Positions 1-12,214 of a DNA stretch of 64,000 nucleotides are shown here, piece after piece. Within the stretch, counting starts at the first letter, position 1, and the number at the start of each line of letters is the position of its first letter. The notes below the pieces were generated by a model. That model searched no databases. It saw only the letters and a list, made by a program, of their open reading frames with translations, and was not told the DNA's origin. The DNA is taken from contig NC_063173.1 of NCBI RefSeq assembly GCF_023159225.1, positions 8,222,852 through 8,286,851 on the forward strand, read 5' to 3'. The position numbers were made by a program, and so were the translations under genes. Source of the DNA: Perognathus longimembris pacificus. Lineage: Eukaryota > Chordata > Mammalia > Rodentia > Heteromyidae.

Positions 1-235
1 AGCTGGGTACAGGTGGCTCACACCTGTCCCTGGCTGCTCAGGAAGCTGAGACCTAAAGTTCACAGTTCAAAGCAAGGCAGCCAAACCTGAGAGACTCTTA
101 TTTCCAAGTGAGCAGCAAAAGTCCTCAAGTGAAGGGACAGTTCAAGTGGTAGAGTACCAGCCTTGAGCAAAGAAGCCAACCAAGGGAGCGCTGGAGGCAA
201 GCCCCAGAACTGACCAAAAAAAAAAAAAAAGATGG
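1..235 (+). mobile_element. B1-Geo dimeric SINE
   Basis: It opens with the B1 box 'ggtggctcacacctgt' and continues into a Geo monomer ('caagtggtagagtaccagcc') with an A15 tail. The left end may be cut by the window edge. Confidence 0.85.
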
Positions 236-319
236 GGGTGGGGGAAGGGAGAGAGAGAGAGAGAAAGGGGGAGAGAGAGAGAGAAAGAGAGAAGAAGGGA
301 AAGAGAGAGAGAGAGAGGA
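231..319 (+). repeat. GA-rich simple repeat at a SINE tail
   Basis: A purine-only run (GGGGA, then GAGA units) follows the A-tail of the SINE at the window start. Confidence 0.9.
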
Positions 320-504
320 ATATGACATGATGAAATATACCCAAGGAAATATGTTATTCAGAGTTTGGAGTTGATATAATGTTTTTGGACATGTGAGACA
401 AGAGGGCACTAATGGTTCTGTTATATTAGTAATGTCAGTGAAAGTTTAATTGTGTTATTTAGGTTATAAGAACTTACATAACTTGGTATTTTAAGATGCT
501 AAGT

Positions 505-615
505 TTGGTTTGTTTTTTAAAATGTTTTATTGCTATTTAAATGTGATATACAGAGGGGTTACAGTTATGTAAGTGAGGTAAAGACCAAGCAAATTTCTTC
601 TGAATAATGTTTTAA
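505..615 (-). mobile_element. L1 3'UTR-derived fragment
   Basis: 'gttttattg..atgtgatatacagaggggttacag' followed by 'aagtgaggta' recurs in diverged form at about 19540, 21840, 60600 and 61700. I read it as antisense L1 3'UTR; the assignment is tentative. Confidence 0.5.
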
Positions 616-675
616 GGCTTTGAAATCATATTTGGGGGGGTGGGGCACGCGTGCTCACACACACACGGCCACACA

Positions 676-877
676 GGCTGGTCCTGGGGTTTGAACACAG
701 GGCCTGGGTGCTGGCTCTGTACCGCTTGAGCCATAGCTCCACTTGTGGCCTTTTGGTGGTTGATTAGAGACAAGAGTCTCACAGACTTTCCTGCCCAGTC
801 TGGTTTCAAATCGAGGGCCTCAGGTCTCAGCCTCCCGAGTAGCTAGCATTACAGTTGTGAGCCATGGGATCCCAGTG
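676..877 (-). mobile_element. B1-Geo dimeric SINE
   Basis: Reverse orientation: Geo end 'tggtcctggggtttgaac', then B1 'tagctagcattacagttgtg'. It is moderately diverged. Confidence 0.85.
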
Positions 878-985
878 GTTGCTAAGTTTTTGTGTAACAG
901 AAATATTATTAAGGCTCATGTAAATATTCATTAACATGTGCAGATATGTGCTGCTGTTTTAATTTTTAAAAAACACACGCTTGAT

Positions 986-1118
986 GTGCTCGCTTCGGCA
1001 GCACGTATACTAAAAACTACATGCTTGTAGAGAATTGCCACATTAAAATTCTGGTCTAGGAAACTGGATTCACTTTGAGAATATTGTTCCATGTATGGAA
1101 AGCAAAAAAAAAAAAAAA
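986..1118 (+). pseudogene. U6 snRNA 5' fragment fused to another retrocopied sequence
   Basis: Positions 986-1015 match the first ~30 nt of U6 snRNA (GTGCTCGCTTCGGCAGCAC, then tatactaaaa) with one visible difference. U6 homology stops there and about 88 bases of unrelated sequence follow, ending in an A15 tract (1104-1118). U6 5' ends joined to other transcripts' 3' ends are a known product of L1 template switching. I see no clear target-site duplication, no U6 promoter elements and no remaining U6 body, so it is not a functional U6 gene. Confidence 0.8.
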
Positions 1119-2484
1119 GATTTGTTGTGTCTTGTAGTATTTCTTCATGAGTTTTATAAATTGAATTGTCTCTGTCACCGTTAACATCATCTTTTTTCCT
1201 CCTCTTCCTCCTCCTCTTTTTTTTTTGTGGTTAAGTTTGAGCTCAGGGTATTGCTTATCCTTATATAATATATATGTTTGTAAAATTTTGAGGCTGGAAT
1301 CAAATTTAGCAGCCATTGTTGCATCACTAAAATCAACTAAAAATCAGATTATGAGAAATGGTTAGAAAGTAACATATTTTGTATTTTTCATTGGTAAGAA
1401 TGATTGGCCATGTTTTTAAACGTTTTATTGTGAGATAATTATGAATTTGCATGTAATTACAAGAAACAATGCACAGAGTGATCCTTGTAGCCGTTACCTA
1501 ACTTGCCATGGCATATTATAAAACTGTAGTACAGCATCACAGCTAGGACGCTGACAGTATTACGCACCTCAACAACATTCACGCTGGTCGTGAACACATA
1601 GCATTCGTGTGTTTTTGGCTCACCACTCAGTCCCCTCCCAGCGTTGAACATTTGTATTCTCTTGTTTCGAGCGTATCCTAGCCATGGCTGCGGTCCTTGC
1701 TGGTCGCTGGTTCCGTTTCACCGTTGACGATCTGGAATTCCTTCCATTTGTTTAGACTTTCGGAGTTGTTTCCAGTTAGTACCAGGCGTGAAGCCAACCC
1801 AAGCAGCCACGTACAGGTCTTTGTGGGAACTTAAGTCTTCATTTCTCTGGAATAAATACGCAGGGCTTCCCATGTTCATTTTTTTAAGTTACTACTAAAT
1901 TGTGCTTTGGACTACGTGACCCATTTTTTTTTTAAATCCTTCTTTCCTTTGTGTGTGTGTTTTGTTTGCTGGTTTGCTGGACTGGAGGTAGCACACCTCT
2001 TAGCCCCGCCTCCCGGGGAGTGAGGGGGCAGGCATGTCCCCCACCTGGCTGGCCGAGCCGCTCACCTTCCAGCATGAGTGTCGCCAGGGGCCTGGGGACG
2101 TCGCTTTCACATGGGCCACTCTACTAGGTACGCAGTGGCATCTTACGGAAGCTTTAATTTTTGATTTCTCTAGTGAATAATGATACAACATCACCCCTTG
2201 TGCGCATCTGCCATGTATGTGTATATCCTCCTTGGAGATATTTTCACATCTCTTGCCAATTTTACCCTTTTGTTGTGGTACTGGTGTTTAAACTCAGGGC
2301 CTTGCGTTTCTAGATGCTCGTCCACCGTTGGAAATATATTTTCAAATATTCTCTCTCCGTAACTTGTCTTTATGAAAGGATTTTTCAGAGTAGAGTATAA
2401 TATTGTCTAGTTTACCTTTTTGTTTTTGTTTTTACTTTTTTTGGATCACAGTTTGGAGGTTGCATTTAAAAACATTCTGTTCAG

Positions 2485-2575
2485 GGCTGGGAATGGCTCA
2501 AGTGGTGGAGTGCTGGCTTTGAGCAAAAAGAAGCCAGGGACAGTGCTCAGGCCCTGAGTTCAAGCCCAGGACTGG
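2485..2575 (+). mobile_element. Geo monomer SINE
   Basis: Forward Geo unit 'ggctcaagtggtggagtgct' to 'cccaggactggc'. Its tail has become a CA repeat instead of an A-tract. Confidence 0.8.
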
Positions 2576-2589
2576 CGCACGTGCATGCA

Positions 2590-2638
<49 letters not shown>
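2590..2638 (+). repeat. (CA)n microsatellite
   Basis: About 24 near-perfect CA units immediately follow a Geo SINE. Confidence 0.97.
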
Positions 2639-2641
<3 letters not shown>

Positions 2642-2710
2642 ACCTTGTTCATCCCTAAAGTTAGAAGATTTTTCTCCTATATTTTTTTTGTTTTGTTGTT
2701 GTTGTTGTTT

Positions 2711-2899
2711 TGCCTGGGCCTTGAACTCAGGGCCTGAGCACTGTCCCTGGCTTCTTTTTTGCTCAAGACTAGCACTCTGCCACTTGAGCCACAGCGCCAC
2801 TTCTGGCCATTTTGTATGTACGTGATGCTGAGGAATCGAACCCAGGGCTTCGTGTATAGGAGGTGAGCACTCTTGCCATGCGGCCATATTCCCAGCCCC
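2711..2899 (-). mobile_element. IDL-Geo SINE
   Basis: Reverse orientation. A GTT-rich tail precedes 'cttgaactcagggcctgagc'. The IDL part ends 'catattcccagcccc'. Confidence 0.9.
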
Positions 2900-3100
2900 T
2901 ATGTTATTTTAAAGTTTTGTGACTTCATCTTTTTCATGGAAGTCAGCATCCGGGTCGCATTCGTTTTGTAAGGTGTGACTCAGATCAAAGCGTCTGGTTT
3001 TTTTTGCTCACAAATACCCAGGTGTCTCCACATCACTGGTTGTTGAAGCTGTTTCTCCTCCATTGAATTGCTTGTATACTTTTCTTAAAGATCAGTTTAG

Positions 3101-3262
3101 CATTGAATAGACATTTCTCCAAAGAAAATATACAAATGGCCAACAAGGCTATGAAAAGATGCTCCCTTAACTGTGTACCGGGGAACTCAGCTCCAAAGCA
3201 CAGTGAGGTAGTGTCTTCCAGCTACTAGGATGGCTACCATCAAACACATTGATAAGGAAAAA
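3101..3262 (+). mobile_element. L1 ORF2 3'-end fragment, sense
   Basis: 'agacatttctccaaag' and 'acaaatggccaacaagg' match the mammalian L1 ORF2 RHFSKE..MANK stretch on the plus strand. 'ctaggatggctaccatcaaa' follows as expected. It abuts an antisense L1. Confidence 0.8.
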
Positions 3263-3465
3263 CCCCTCGTTCTCCCATAGGTCCCAGAACTTCTTTTCTA
3301 TTCTTTGCTTTTCTTAGTCTCTATTCTCTCTCTTGTGCAGTCTTCCATGTCGCTCATTCTTTCCTCTGGCCCCTCCATTCTACTGGTTAACGTTTTCCTT
3401 CAGTTACTGTGGTTTTTTTAGTTCTAATTTTTTCATTGTGTTTTTCTTTGTATGTGCTGTTCTTT

Positions 3466-3552
3466 TGCTGACTCTCTCTTTTTCTCTCTGTTTCCCTCCC
3501 TCCCTCCCCCCTCTCTCCCCCCTCTCTCCCCCTTCCTCCCTCTCTACCTCTT
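3466..3552 (+). repeat. CT-rich pyrimidine tract
   Basis: CTCT, TCCC and CCTC units form an almost pure pyrimidine run before the Geo end of the next SINE. It is probably the expanded tail of that reverse SINE. Confidence 0.85.
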
Positions 3553-3750
3553 TCCCTGGGGTCCTGGGCACTGAGCTTTTTTACTCAAGGCTAGCACTCT
3601 ACCATTTCAGCGCCACTTCCAGCTTTTTGTGGTTTATTGGAGATGAGAGTCTCATGGACTTTGCTGCCTGGGCTGGCTTTGAACCACGATCCTTAGATCT
3701 CAGCCTCCTGAACATCCAGGATTACAGGTGTGAGTCACCAGCACCTGGTG
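3553..3750 (-). mobile_element. B1-Geo dimeric SINE
   Basis: Reverse orientation. The Geo part is shortened ('ctcaaggctagcactctacc'), and the B1 part ends 'attacaggtgtgagtcacca'. Confidence 0.88.
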
Positions 3751-4421
3751 CTTTCTGCTCTGTTATTGGTCATTGTTGATCATTGTTCATGGAGCAGTTT
3801 TATCACAGCTGCTTTAACTCTGTCAAATAATTATAACCGGTCAGGGACGTGGGCATCGGTATCATGAGACTAGCCCTTTCCATTCAGCTTGACATCTTGA
3901 CTGTTGGTATGATGAGTTGAAACATGGACATATTGATATTATACTGTAACCTCTGGATCATATTTTACCTAGCTTCTATAGATATAAGTCAGCTACCTTA
4001 TCACTCTTCCTGGTGATAGATAGAACTTAGGTTTCTTAGTTGGCCTTCATTGACACCTGAATCGTGTGTACGGGGAACCCCTCATTGCTACTAAGTGGGG
4101 AGAAGGGTTGGCTTAATATAATTTGGGGTTCTGTAATGAGGGTATTGATAGTTTCCGTGGGGTGCCATAACAGAATACTACAAACTCTTTGCGTAAAATA
4201 ACAGAAACTTATTCTCTCACAGCTTAGGTGGGCAGAACTCATAAATCCAAGTGCTAGCACCCTGGAGGCCAGACTGGCTTCTTGTAAACTCACTCAGACA
4301 GAAGTTATTGTGTCTCCTCGGTTCTGGTGTTTTCATCACTCTCTCGCAGGACATGGCTTAGAAACAGAGTCTTCTACGGAGTTGTTTATAAGCCAAGCAA
4401 TGCCTTTTCTTCTGTGCATCT

Positions 4422-4466
<45 letters not shown>
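4422..4466 (+). repeat. (TG)n microsatellite
   Basis: About 22 TG units, followed directly by a reverse ID-like element. Confidence 0.97.
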
Positions 4467-4467
<1 letters not shown>

Positions 4468-4536
4468 ACTGGGGATCAAAGCCAAAGGCCTTATGCATGC
4501 TGAGCAAGCACTCTACCACTGAGTACCCCAGCTACG
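4467..4536 (-). mobile_element. ID-like SINE monomer
   Basis: Reverse tRNA-derived unit containing 'catgctgagcaagcactcta' and ending 'accccagct'. No Geo part is visible. Confidence 0.6.
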
Positions 4537-4690
4537 CATACTGCTATTTAATAATGGGCACCCATCATTGGTTTTAGAGCCCACCATAATCTAGTCGGAC
4601 CTATCTTAAATGAATTACATATACAAAGAGTATTTCTTTCTTTTCTTTTCTTTTTGTTTTTTGTGGGTTGTTTTTTTTTGGGGGGAGGGG

Positions 4691-4918
4691 TGTCAGTCTT
4701 GGGCCTTGAACTCAGGGCCTGGTCACTCTCCCTGAACTTTTGTTCTCAAGGCTAGCATTCTACCACTTGAACCACAGTTCTACCTTGGGGATTTGGGTGG
4801 TTAACTGGAGATTAGACTCTCGTAGACTTTACTGCCCAGTCTGACTTTGACCAGCAATCCTCCGATGCGAGCCTCGTGAAGAGCCAGGGTTACAGGCATG
4901 AGCCACTGCCATGTGGCT
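4691..4918 (-). mobile_element. B1-Geo dimeric SINE
   Basis: Reverse orientation. A T-rich tail is followed by 'gggccttgaactcagggcct', and the B1 end is 'gttacaggcatgagccact'. Confidence 0.87.
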
Positions 4919-5267
4919 AAAAAGACTTCTGTAATAGGTCACTGCTTGTGCTTCTGAACTGCATGAACACTAATACCCAACCCAAGGCATATGTGTGTTT
5001 AGTTGTTACATATTCTTGATGGTTTTACTCTTTTTTGTCATATTATTTATTGTCTTTTGCCTCCAATAACAATTTTCTTTGTAAAGCCTATTTTCGTGTT
5101 ACGTTACTACAGACATGCTAGCTTTCTTTGGATTGCTAATTGCATAGTATATCTTTTCTTGCACCTTTAACATTTCACCCTATTTGGTTTTTTTTCATCT
5201 AAAGTGTCTCTGAAGTGGGTAGCATCCAGCTACGGCAGCATGCAAAGGCTCTTCCCCTCTGTGCGGG

Positions 5268-5417
5268 AAAATTGCTAGCGAAAGCCAGCACCAGGCAAAA
5301 CTGGCAAACTCTGTCTTAAAAATAACCTAAAGCAAAAAGGGCTGGAGGCGGGGCTCAAGGGGCAGAGCGCCTGCAGGAGGCCCTGAACTCAAGCCCAGCA
5401 CCAGCTAGGGAAAAAAG
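5268..5417 (+). mobile_element. Old B1/ID-type SINE
   Basis: 'gggctggaggcggggctcaa' and 'aactcaagcccagcacca' with a short A-tail resemble a B1-ID dimer lacking Geo diagnostics. It is diverged. Confidence 0.55.
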
Positions 5418-5636
5418 GATGCAGTTGGGTCATTCTTTAACAGCCCATTTTGCCAAGTTCTGGTCATTCATTTTCATACTTAACCTATTTTCATGTCATT
5501 AATGTAATTGTTCATAAGAAAATTTTGCAACTGCTATCTTAATTTTCTTTTGTTGTCTCATGTTCTTTTGTTTTATCTTCCATTACTTCTTTCTTTTGTA
5601 TTAAATATCTTCTAGTGTACGGTTGTTATTGTTATT

Positions 5637-5836
5637 TTGTTGGTCATGGGGCTTGAACTCTGGGCCTAGCTAGTGCTCTACCACTTTGAGCCACAGCACC
5701 ACTTCCAGTTTTCTGGTGGTTAAGCAGAGATAGTCTCATGGACTTTCCTGCCCAGGCTGGCTTTGAACTTTGATCCTCAGATCTCAGCCTCCTGAGTAGC
5801 TAGGGTTACAGGTATGAGCCACCAGCACCTACCTGG
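5637..5836 (-). mobile_element. B1-Geo dimeric SINE
   Basis: Reverse orientation: 'gggcttgaactctgggcct' then a B1 part with 'tagctagggttacaggtatg'. Confidence 0.88.
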
Positions 5837-5861
5837 TGTTAGTGTACTGTTTTAACTCTGC

Positions 5862-5944
5862 CCTTTCTTTCTCTTTTCCTTCCTTCCTTCCTTCCTTCCT
5901 TCCTTCCTTTTCTTCTTTCTTCCTCCTCCTCCTCCTTCTTCTTC

Positions 5945-5972
<28 letters not shown>
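5862..5972 (+). repeat. (TTCC)n and CT-rich microsatellite
   Basis: TTCC units at 5877-5909 run into TCC and CT units. It lies in front of the next reverse SINE and looks like its expanded tail. Confidence 0.92.
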
Positions 5973-5975
<3 letters not shown>

Positions 5976-6203
5976 GTCAGTCTTTGCAGGGCTTGGAATT
6001 CTATTGTCCCTGAGCTCTTCAGCTCAAGGCTAGTGTCCTACCACTTTGAGCCACAGCGCCATTTCCAGTTTTCTGGTGGTTCATTGGAGATGAGAGTCTC
6101 ACAGACCTTATTGCCGGGGCAGGCTTTGAATGGTGATCCTCAGATCTCAGCTTCCTGAGTAGTTAGGATTTACAGGCATGAGTCACCAGGGTCCAGCCAG
6201 CTC
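5976..6203 (-). mobile_element. B1-Geo dimeric SINE
   Basis: Reverse orientation. The Geo part contains 'cagctcaaggctagtgtcct' and the B1 part 'caggcatgagtcaccagg'. Confidence 0.87.
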
Positions 6204-6697
6204 CGTTATTTCTTTTGTTATATTTTAAAGTTATTTTCTTAGTGGTTTCCTCAACAATATCAATTAACAATGAATAATAGTCTAGTTTAGATTAGTATCA
6301 ACTTAATTTCAGTAACATACGAAACCTTTGTCTCGTTCCTTCCTTCCTCATTTGTATTGTTACCATAGAATTTACACTTTTTGTCTTCCATGTCCACCAA
6401 CATAGATTGATAATTATTTATCTATGCAGTTGTCTTTTCAATAAGGTAGGGAAAAAAAGAAAAACAAGTAAGTAACACTTATTCTGGCTTTCAAATATGC
6501 CTATTTCTTTACTGTCTTTGGTGTCCTTCATTGTGAAGAACTCACTTTACCATTTATTTTAGGGCATGTTTTCATTGGATTAATAAACTTCATGTTGATT
6601 AAATAAGCAGTTTAGAAATATGGAAGGGTCTGTAGTTTAAATATGAAGTCTTGAATGGTAACCATTAAAAAAAAAAACTTAAAAAAAAAGATGGATA

Positions 6698-6893
6698 GGG
6701 GCTGGGAATGTGGCCTAGTGGTAAAGTGTTTGCCTCGCATGCATGAAGCCCTGGGTTCGACTCCTCAGCACCACATATATAGAAAAAGCCAGAAGTGGTG
6801 CTGTGGCCCAAGTGGCAGAGTGCTAGCCTTGAGCAAAAAGAAGCCAGGGACAGTGCTCAGGCCCTGAGTTCAAGCCCCAGGACTGGCAACAAA
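6698..6893 (+). mobile_element. IDL-Geo SINE
   Basis: Forward IDL 'ggggctgggaatgtggccta' and Geo part ending 'ccccaggactggc'. The full dimer is clear. Confidence 0.93.
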
Positions 6894-7184
6894 ACCAAAA
6901 CCAAAAGCAGTGCTCAGAGTGCAGGCTGGCTTGTGTTAGTTAGAGAACAGAGTTGATGTAGCCTGGAAAAGTTGACTTCAGCATTTAGCCGATATAATCA
7001 CTAATCACGTGATAGTCATAGCACAATTTCAATAAGCACCACTGAGCCTGGCAGCTCTCGGGTCCATAGCTGTGCAGGGCGCAGGCTTTCTAAGCTCCTG
7101 GAGATGTAACTGTGTCACTGTGGAATGAGTGAGCTCGGTGTGGGGGCCTCCGGTGCAGACAGCATCACCCTCGCGTGTCTGTGA

Positions 7185-7355
<171 letters not shown>

Positions 7356-7848
7356 TGAGGAAACGTGAGCATCCTGATAGCACGTGCGGCAGTTAGCTCT
7401 TGCACGCACTAACATCGCCGAGTGTGGATTCAGATGATGCCGCCACCACCACAAGCACAAGTAAATGGTCAGGGGAAGGCAGTGATCACGTGAGCAAGGG
7501 AGCCACGTGAGGGGGAGGAGGAGCGAGGGGGGGCAGATAAAGTCCACGGGGCTCTAGTGGGACTTGTTCTTTAATGTGAGAGCCTATTACTGAGCGCTTT
7601 CTTTGACTTTCGCCTTAGTTTAGATCTGAGAGTAATAAGGTGACTATAAGCGTGAAACCTTTCCCCCATCTCTCTAAGGGAGCTAGCCCCCACATTCTTG
7701 TTTGGCTGGAGGAAAGAGTTTAGAGTTGGGAAGAGGAAAATTGGACGGCAGGATAGAAATTATGCTGGAGATGGGCCATGAAAGCCCCAAGACGTGTTCT
7801 TGCTTAGGAAAACCGTGGTAATTGGGCAAAGTTGGACCTGCTTAAGAG

Positions 7849-7852
<4 letters not shown>

Positions 7853-7902
<50 letters not shown>
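7853..7902 (+). repeat. (TG)n microsatellite
   Basis: About 24 TG units in the first visible CCDC83 intron, at the tail end of a reverse SINE. Confidence 0.97.
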
Positions 7903-7903
<1 letters not shown>

Positions 7904-8095
7904 TACCAGAGTTTAAACTCAGGGCCTGGGCACTCTGCTCAAGACTGGCACTCTAGCACTTGAGCCTCAGCTCGGCTTCTGGCTTTTCCCTGGTTACTCA
8001 TGAATGAGTCTCAGGCGTTTTCCTGACGAGACTGGTTTCAAGCTTCAATAATCAGATCTCAGCCTCCCAAGTAGCTAGCAGAATAGTTGTGAATG
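7903..8095 (-). mobile_element. B1-Geo dimeric SINE
   Basis: Reverse orientation: 'tttaaactcagggcctggg' then 'gatctcagcctcccaagtag'. The TG repeat replaces the T-tail. Confidence 0.82.
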
Positions 8096-8555
8096 GTCTA
8101 GGGGTCCTTTCAGGCCTTTGGGCTAAAGCGCGTCTCTCCAGCCCGATTAGAATGATTCATGTAGTAAACGTTTACTGAGCACCAAGTACTGCTGAGGGCT
8201 GCCTTCCTAGAGATGTCTGAAGTACATCCTCCAGGGACTCTGAAAGCACGTGTGCGGTGAGGCACAAATCCATCGCAGTCATTGTGCCTGGCTCTGTGTG
8301 ATGCCCCCATTCAAATAGATTCCGCAATACTCCACTCAGGCCTAAAAGCCCCATTGAGCAAGTGCACCTTAATAAAGGCAGACTAAAAGTTATATGCTTG
8401 AAATAGCTCAGTATTTGTACATATTTGTACTTATTTTACTCTAAGGCCTTACCGAGTGGTGGAGTGGGAGAAGACACATTATTGTGATGGCCATTCCAAA
8501 AGAGGGAAATCCAAAAAGTGAATTTTAGATGACTGAGTCAAATAATTTTTAATCT

Positions 8556-8765
8556 ATGCACTGGTGGCTCACGCCTGTAATCCTAGCTACTCAGGATAGG
8601 AGTGTGAAACCAGCCCCGGCAGAAAAGTCTGTGTGAGTGACCCCAGTTCATTTGCAGTGTAACGCCAATTGCTTTGGTGGTTAACCTCCACATTAACCAC
8701 CAAAAAAGCTGGGAGTGGAGTTGTGGCCCAGGTGTTAAAGTGCCAGCCGTGAGTTTCCTAAAAGC
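8556..8765 (+). mobile_element. B1-Geo dimeric SINE
   Basis: Forward B1 'ggctcacgcctgtaatcc' and a Geo part cut short after 'gccagccgtgag'. A CA run follows at 8773-8792. Confidence 0.83.
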
Positions 8766-9153
8766 CACATAAACACACACACACACACACACAAACCATG
8801 GCGATAACAATAATGCCCTTACAAAAATGACTTCAGATTGCCTTTGCTCAGAGACAAAAGTTCTTTATACTACAGTAAGGAAGCGTGGCCTAATGTGTTA
8901 TACAGAATGGGACCCTTATCACAGGACTGCATGAAGTTGGGGGTTTCTAGGCATTTATACCATTGGCAGCCTACACTACATACCTATTGAAAATAGAAGT
9001 TTTGATTTTACTTAGATGTTGAATCTAATAATATGAATCATTTAGATTTCCTAAAATTATATACACTATATATACACAAAATATATATAACATATATATA
9101 ATATATATACAATAATGTTTATGAGTTAATGGCATTTTTATATCAGACTTTGA

Positions 9154-9486
<333 letters not shown>

Positions 9487-9687
9487 TGAGCTGTTAAACA
9501 GCGTCCTAAGTGGCAGGTGCCACAGCACACCTCATCCCAGTTTTAAATGTAGTTACAGAGGAATTTAAATAGGGCTGGGCGGACCTGCCCAACAATCTAG
9601 TATCGTGATACTTCAACGTATTTATATAGGATCATAGATCTTGACTTCCAAACAATGATTGTGCATGTGCTATGAATAAAGCTCAGC

Positions 9688-9885
9688 TAGCCGGGCACTA
9701 GTTAGTTGCTTCCACCTGTAATCCAAGCCGCAGAAAGCTGACATATAAGGATGGCAGTGGTCAGGATCCTTATCTAATGAACCACCGAAAGCCAGAAATG
9801 GAGCTATGGCTCAAGTGGTCTAGCACCAGCTTTGAATAAAAATGCCAAGGGAGAGTTTAAGCCCCAGTGCCAGAAAAGAAACAAA
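9688..9885 (+). mobile_element. B1-Geo dimeric SINE (diverged)
   Basis: Forward copy with 'cacctgtaatccaagccg' and 'gctatggctcaagtggtcta'. Several indels suggest it is old. Confidence 0.78.
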
Positions 9886-10366
9886 AAGGAACAGTGAAGT
9901 CTAGAACTTTATCTCTTCTCCTCCATATGACATTTATGAACATTGGACAACGTGGAGAGAGTAGCGACATGCGGGCAGGCATGCTACCTCCAGCGACCTC
10001 TGCTCCGTGTGCTCGCTTCTTGGAGTCAGATGTGCATGGTGCCACGCAAGCAGAGAATGAGATATTTATACTGTCTTCTAGAATCCTAAATGGTGTGGTG
10101 CAGAAAACAGATAGCTGTACAAACACTACAGTGTTTAAAATTCTCCTTTTGAAGAGACAGTCCTTTGAACATGCATTCTTTTGATCTTCCATTAGTTTAC
10201 TTAAGATGGTAGCAAACTAGGGGAGCATTTCTTCTAATTGTAGGAGCCAGGTGCATCATAAAAATATGCTTTGGGAATTCAGAAAAATATATGCATAGAC
10301 AGATGAGAATCCCAGAAGGTGAAATAGTTATTAAACCATAGTTTTACCTAGGATCAGTCCTATTAA

Positions 10367-10567
<201 letters not shown>

Positions 10568-10643
10568 TGAGCCATGCCTCCAACCTCTGCTTCCATCGTA
10601 AAGCGAAGTATTCCCCTCATTATTTATGCATTTCTTTATTTTG

Positions 10644-10834
10644 CCAGCCCTGGCGTTTGCGACTCAGGGCCTGAGCACTGTCCCTGGGTTCTTTTTGCTC
10701 AAGGCTAGCACTCTACCTCTTGAGCTACAGTGCTACCTCCGGCTTTTTCTATGTATGTGGTGCTGAGGAATCGAACCCAGGGCTTCATGCATGCTAGGCA
10801 AGCACTCTACCGCTAGGTCACCTTCCCAGCCCCA
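10644..10834 (-). mobile_element. IDL-Geo SINE
   Basis: Reverse copy 150 bases after the CCDC83 exon ending at 10480. It reads 'ttgccagccctggcgtttgc' through 'caccttcccagcccc'. Confidence 0.9.
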
Positions 10835-10991
10835 GCCCTTATCTGTGATAGTTTATCATAGTGGTTAAGTACTTGGGTTCTGCTCTCTCAGGTCTATAAT
10901 CTAGATTCTCCTCAGATTAAGAAGATTGTGCTTCAAGGCCATTTTGAGCAAATGTTCGTGAGATTACGCTGTTAACAAGTAAAAAAGCTGG

Positions 10992-11200
10992 CCGTTAGCT
11001 GAGTGTGGATGGTCCACGCCTGTAATCCCGGCTACTCATGAGGCTGAGCTACGGAGTATCGTAGTTCAAAGCCAGCCTGGGCAGAAGAGTCCGTAAGACT
11101 CCATTTCCGAAATGACTACCACAAAGTGGAACTGCAGGCCTGCCTCCAGCCAAACAATCTCAAGGTCCCGAGTTCAAACTCAGGTACCAGCAAAAAACAA
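10992..11200 (+). mobile_element. B1-Geo dimeric SINE
   Basis: Forward B1 'cacgcctgtaatcccggcta' with a diverged right monomer ending 'aactcaggtaccagc'. Confidence 0.78.
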
Positions 11201-11530
11201 AGCTGAAACAGCAATTCCTTCCTTAAATCCCAACTTACAGAGGAAGCATAAATACAAGAGGATCCAGCTAGGATGACGGGCGTGAGCCACCAGTTCTTGG
11301 CTAGCTAGAATAGCTTTCTGAATTTCTTTTGGTTCTGGCCTTCTGATACTGAGAATCTAATTTGTAACATGATACCTATATAAAACCATCTCATAGAGAG
11401 CTACAACGTCATCCACTATACAATTCTAGTTGATGAAAATGTAAATATCAGGCTAAGTCTGTGGCACCGCAACAGAGAGTTTGCCTACCACGTGTGAAGA
11501 AATCACATAAATATGTTTAAAAAATAGATA

Positions 11531-11755
11531 TGCCAGATGCCAGTGGCTCATGCCCATAATGCTAGCTACTCCAGCCCAGGCAGGGAAGTCCATGAGACTC
11601 TTATCTCCAATTAACCACCAAAAAATTGGAAGGGGAGCTATGGCTCTATTGATAAGAGTGCCAGCCTTGAGCTAAAAAGCTAAGGGACAGCACCTAGGTC
11701 CTGATTCAAGCCCTAGTATTGGCAGCCCCACCCCCACCCCATCCGCCAAAAAAAA
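11531..11755 (+). mobile_element. B1-Geo dimeric SINE
   Basis: Forward copy ('cagtggctcatgcccataat') lying about 85 bases before the CCDC83 exon at 11841. The B1 part has a deletion. Confidence 0.82.
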
Positions 11756-11840
11756 GATCAGATACATTGTATGTCACCATTGCTAAAATTAGGAATGGCC
11801 AAGTGGAAACTCCTCCCTAACACAGAAAACTTTCTTTTAG

Positions 11841-12214
<374 letters not shown>

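Larger units (their letters stand above)
1640..3100 (-). mobile_element. Old L1 relic, antisense, interrupted by SINEs
   Basis: Blocks at 1760-1900, 2150-2250, 2320-2420 and 2910-3100 resemble antisense mammalian L1M ORF2 end and 3'UTR in the expected order. Examples are 'gagttgtttccagtt' and 'cttggagatattttc', which is antisense to the ORF2 RHFSKE stretch. It is heavily decayed and split by Geo and IDL-Geo insertions. Confidence 0.65.

Noticed and set aside
986..1015. Functional U6 snRNA gene
   Set aside because: Only about 30 of about 107 nt are present, and there is no TATA/PSE promoter or terminator in the expected places.
6698..6775. Possible tRNA gene (box A/B-like sequences in IDL units)
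   Set aside because: The tRNA-Ala similarity is the left monomer of a SINE found many times in the window, and the cloverleaf is degraded. No free tRNA gene was seen.
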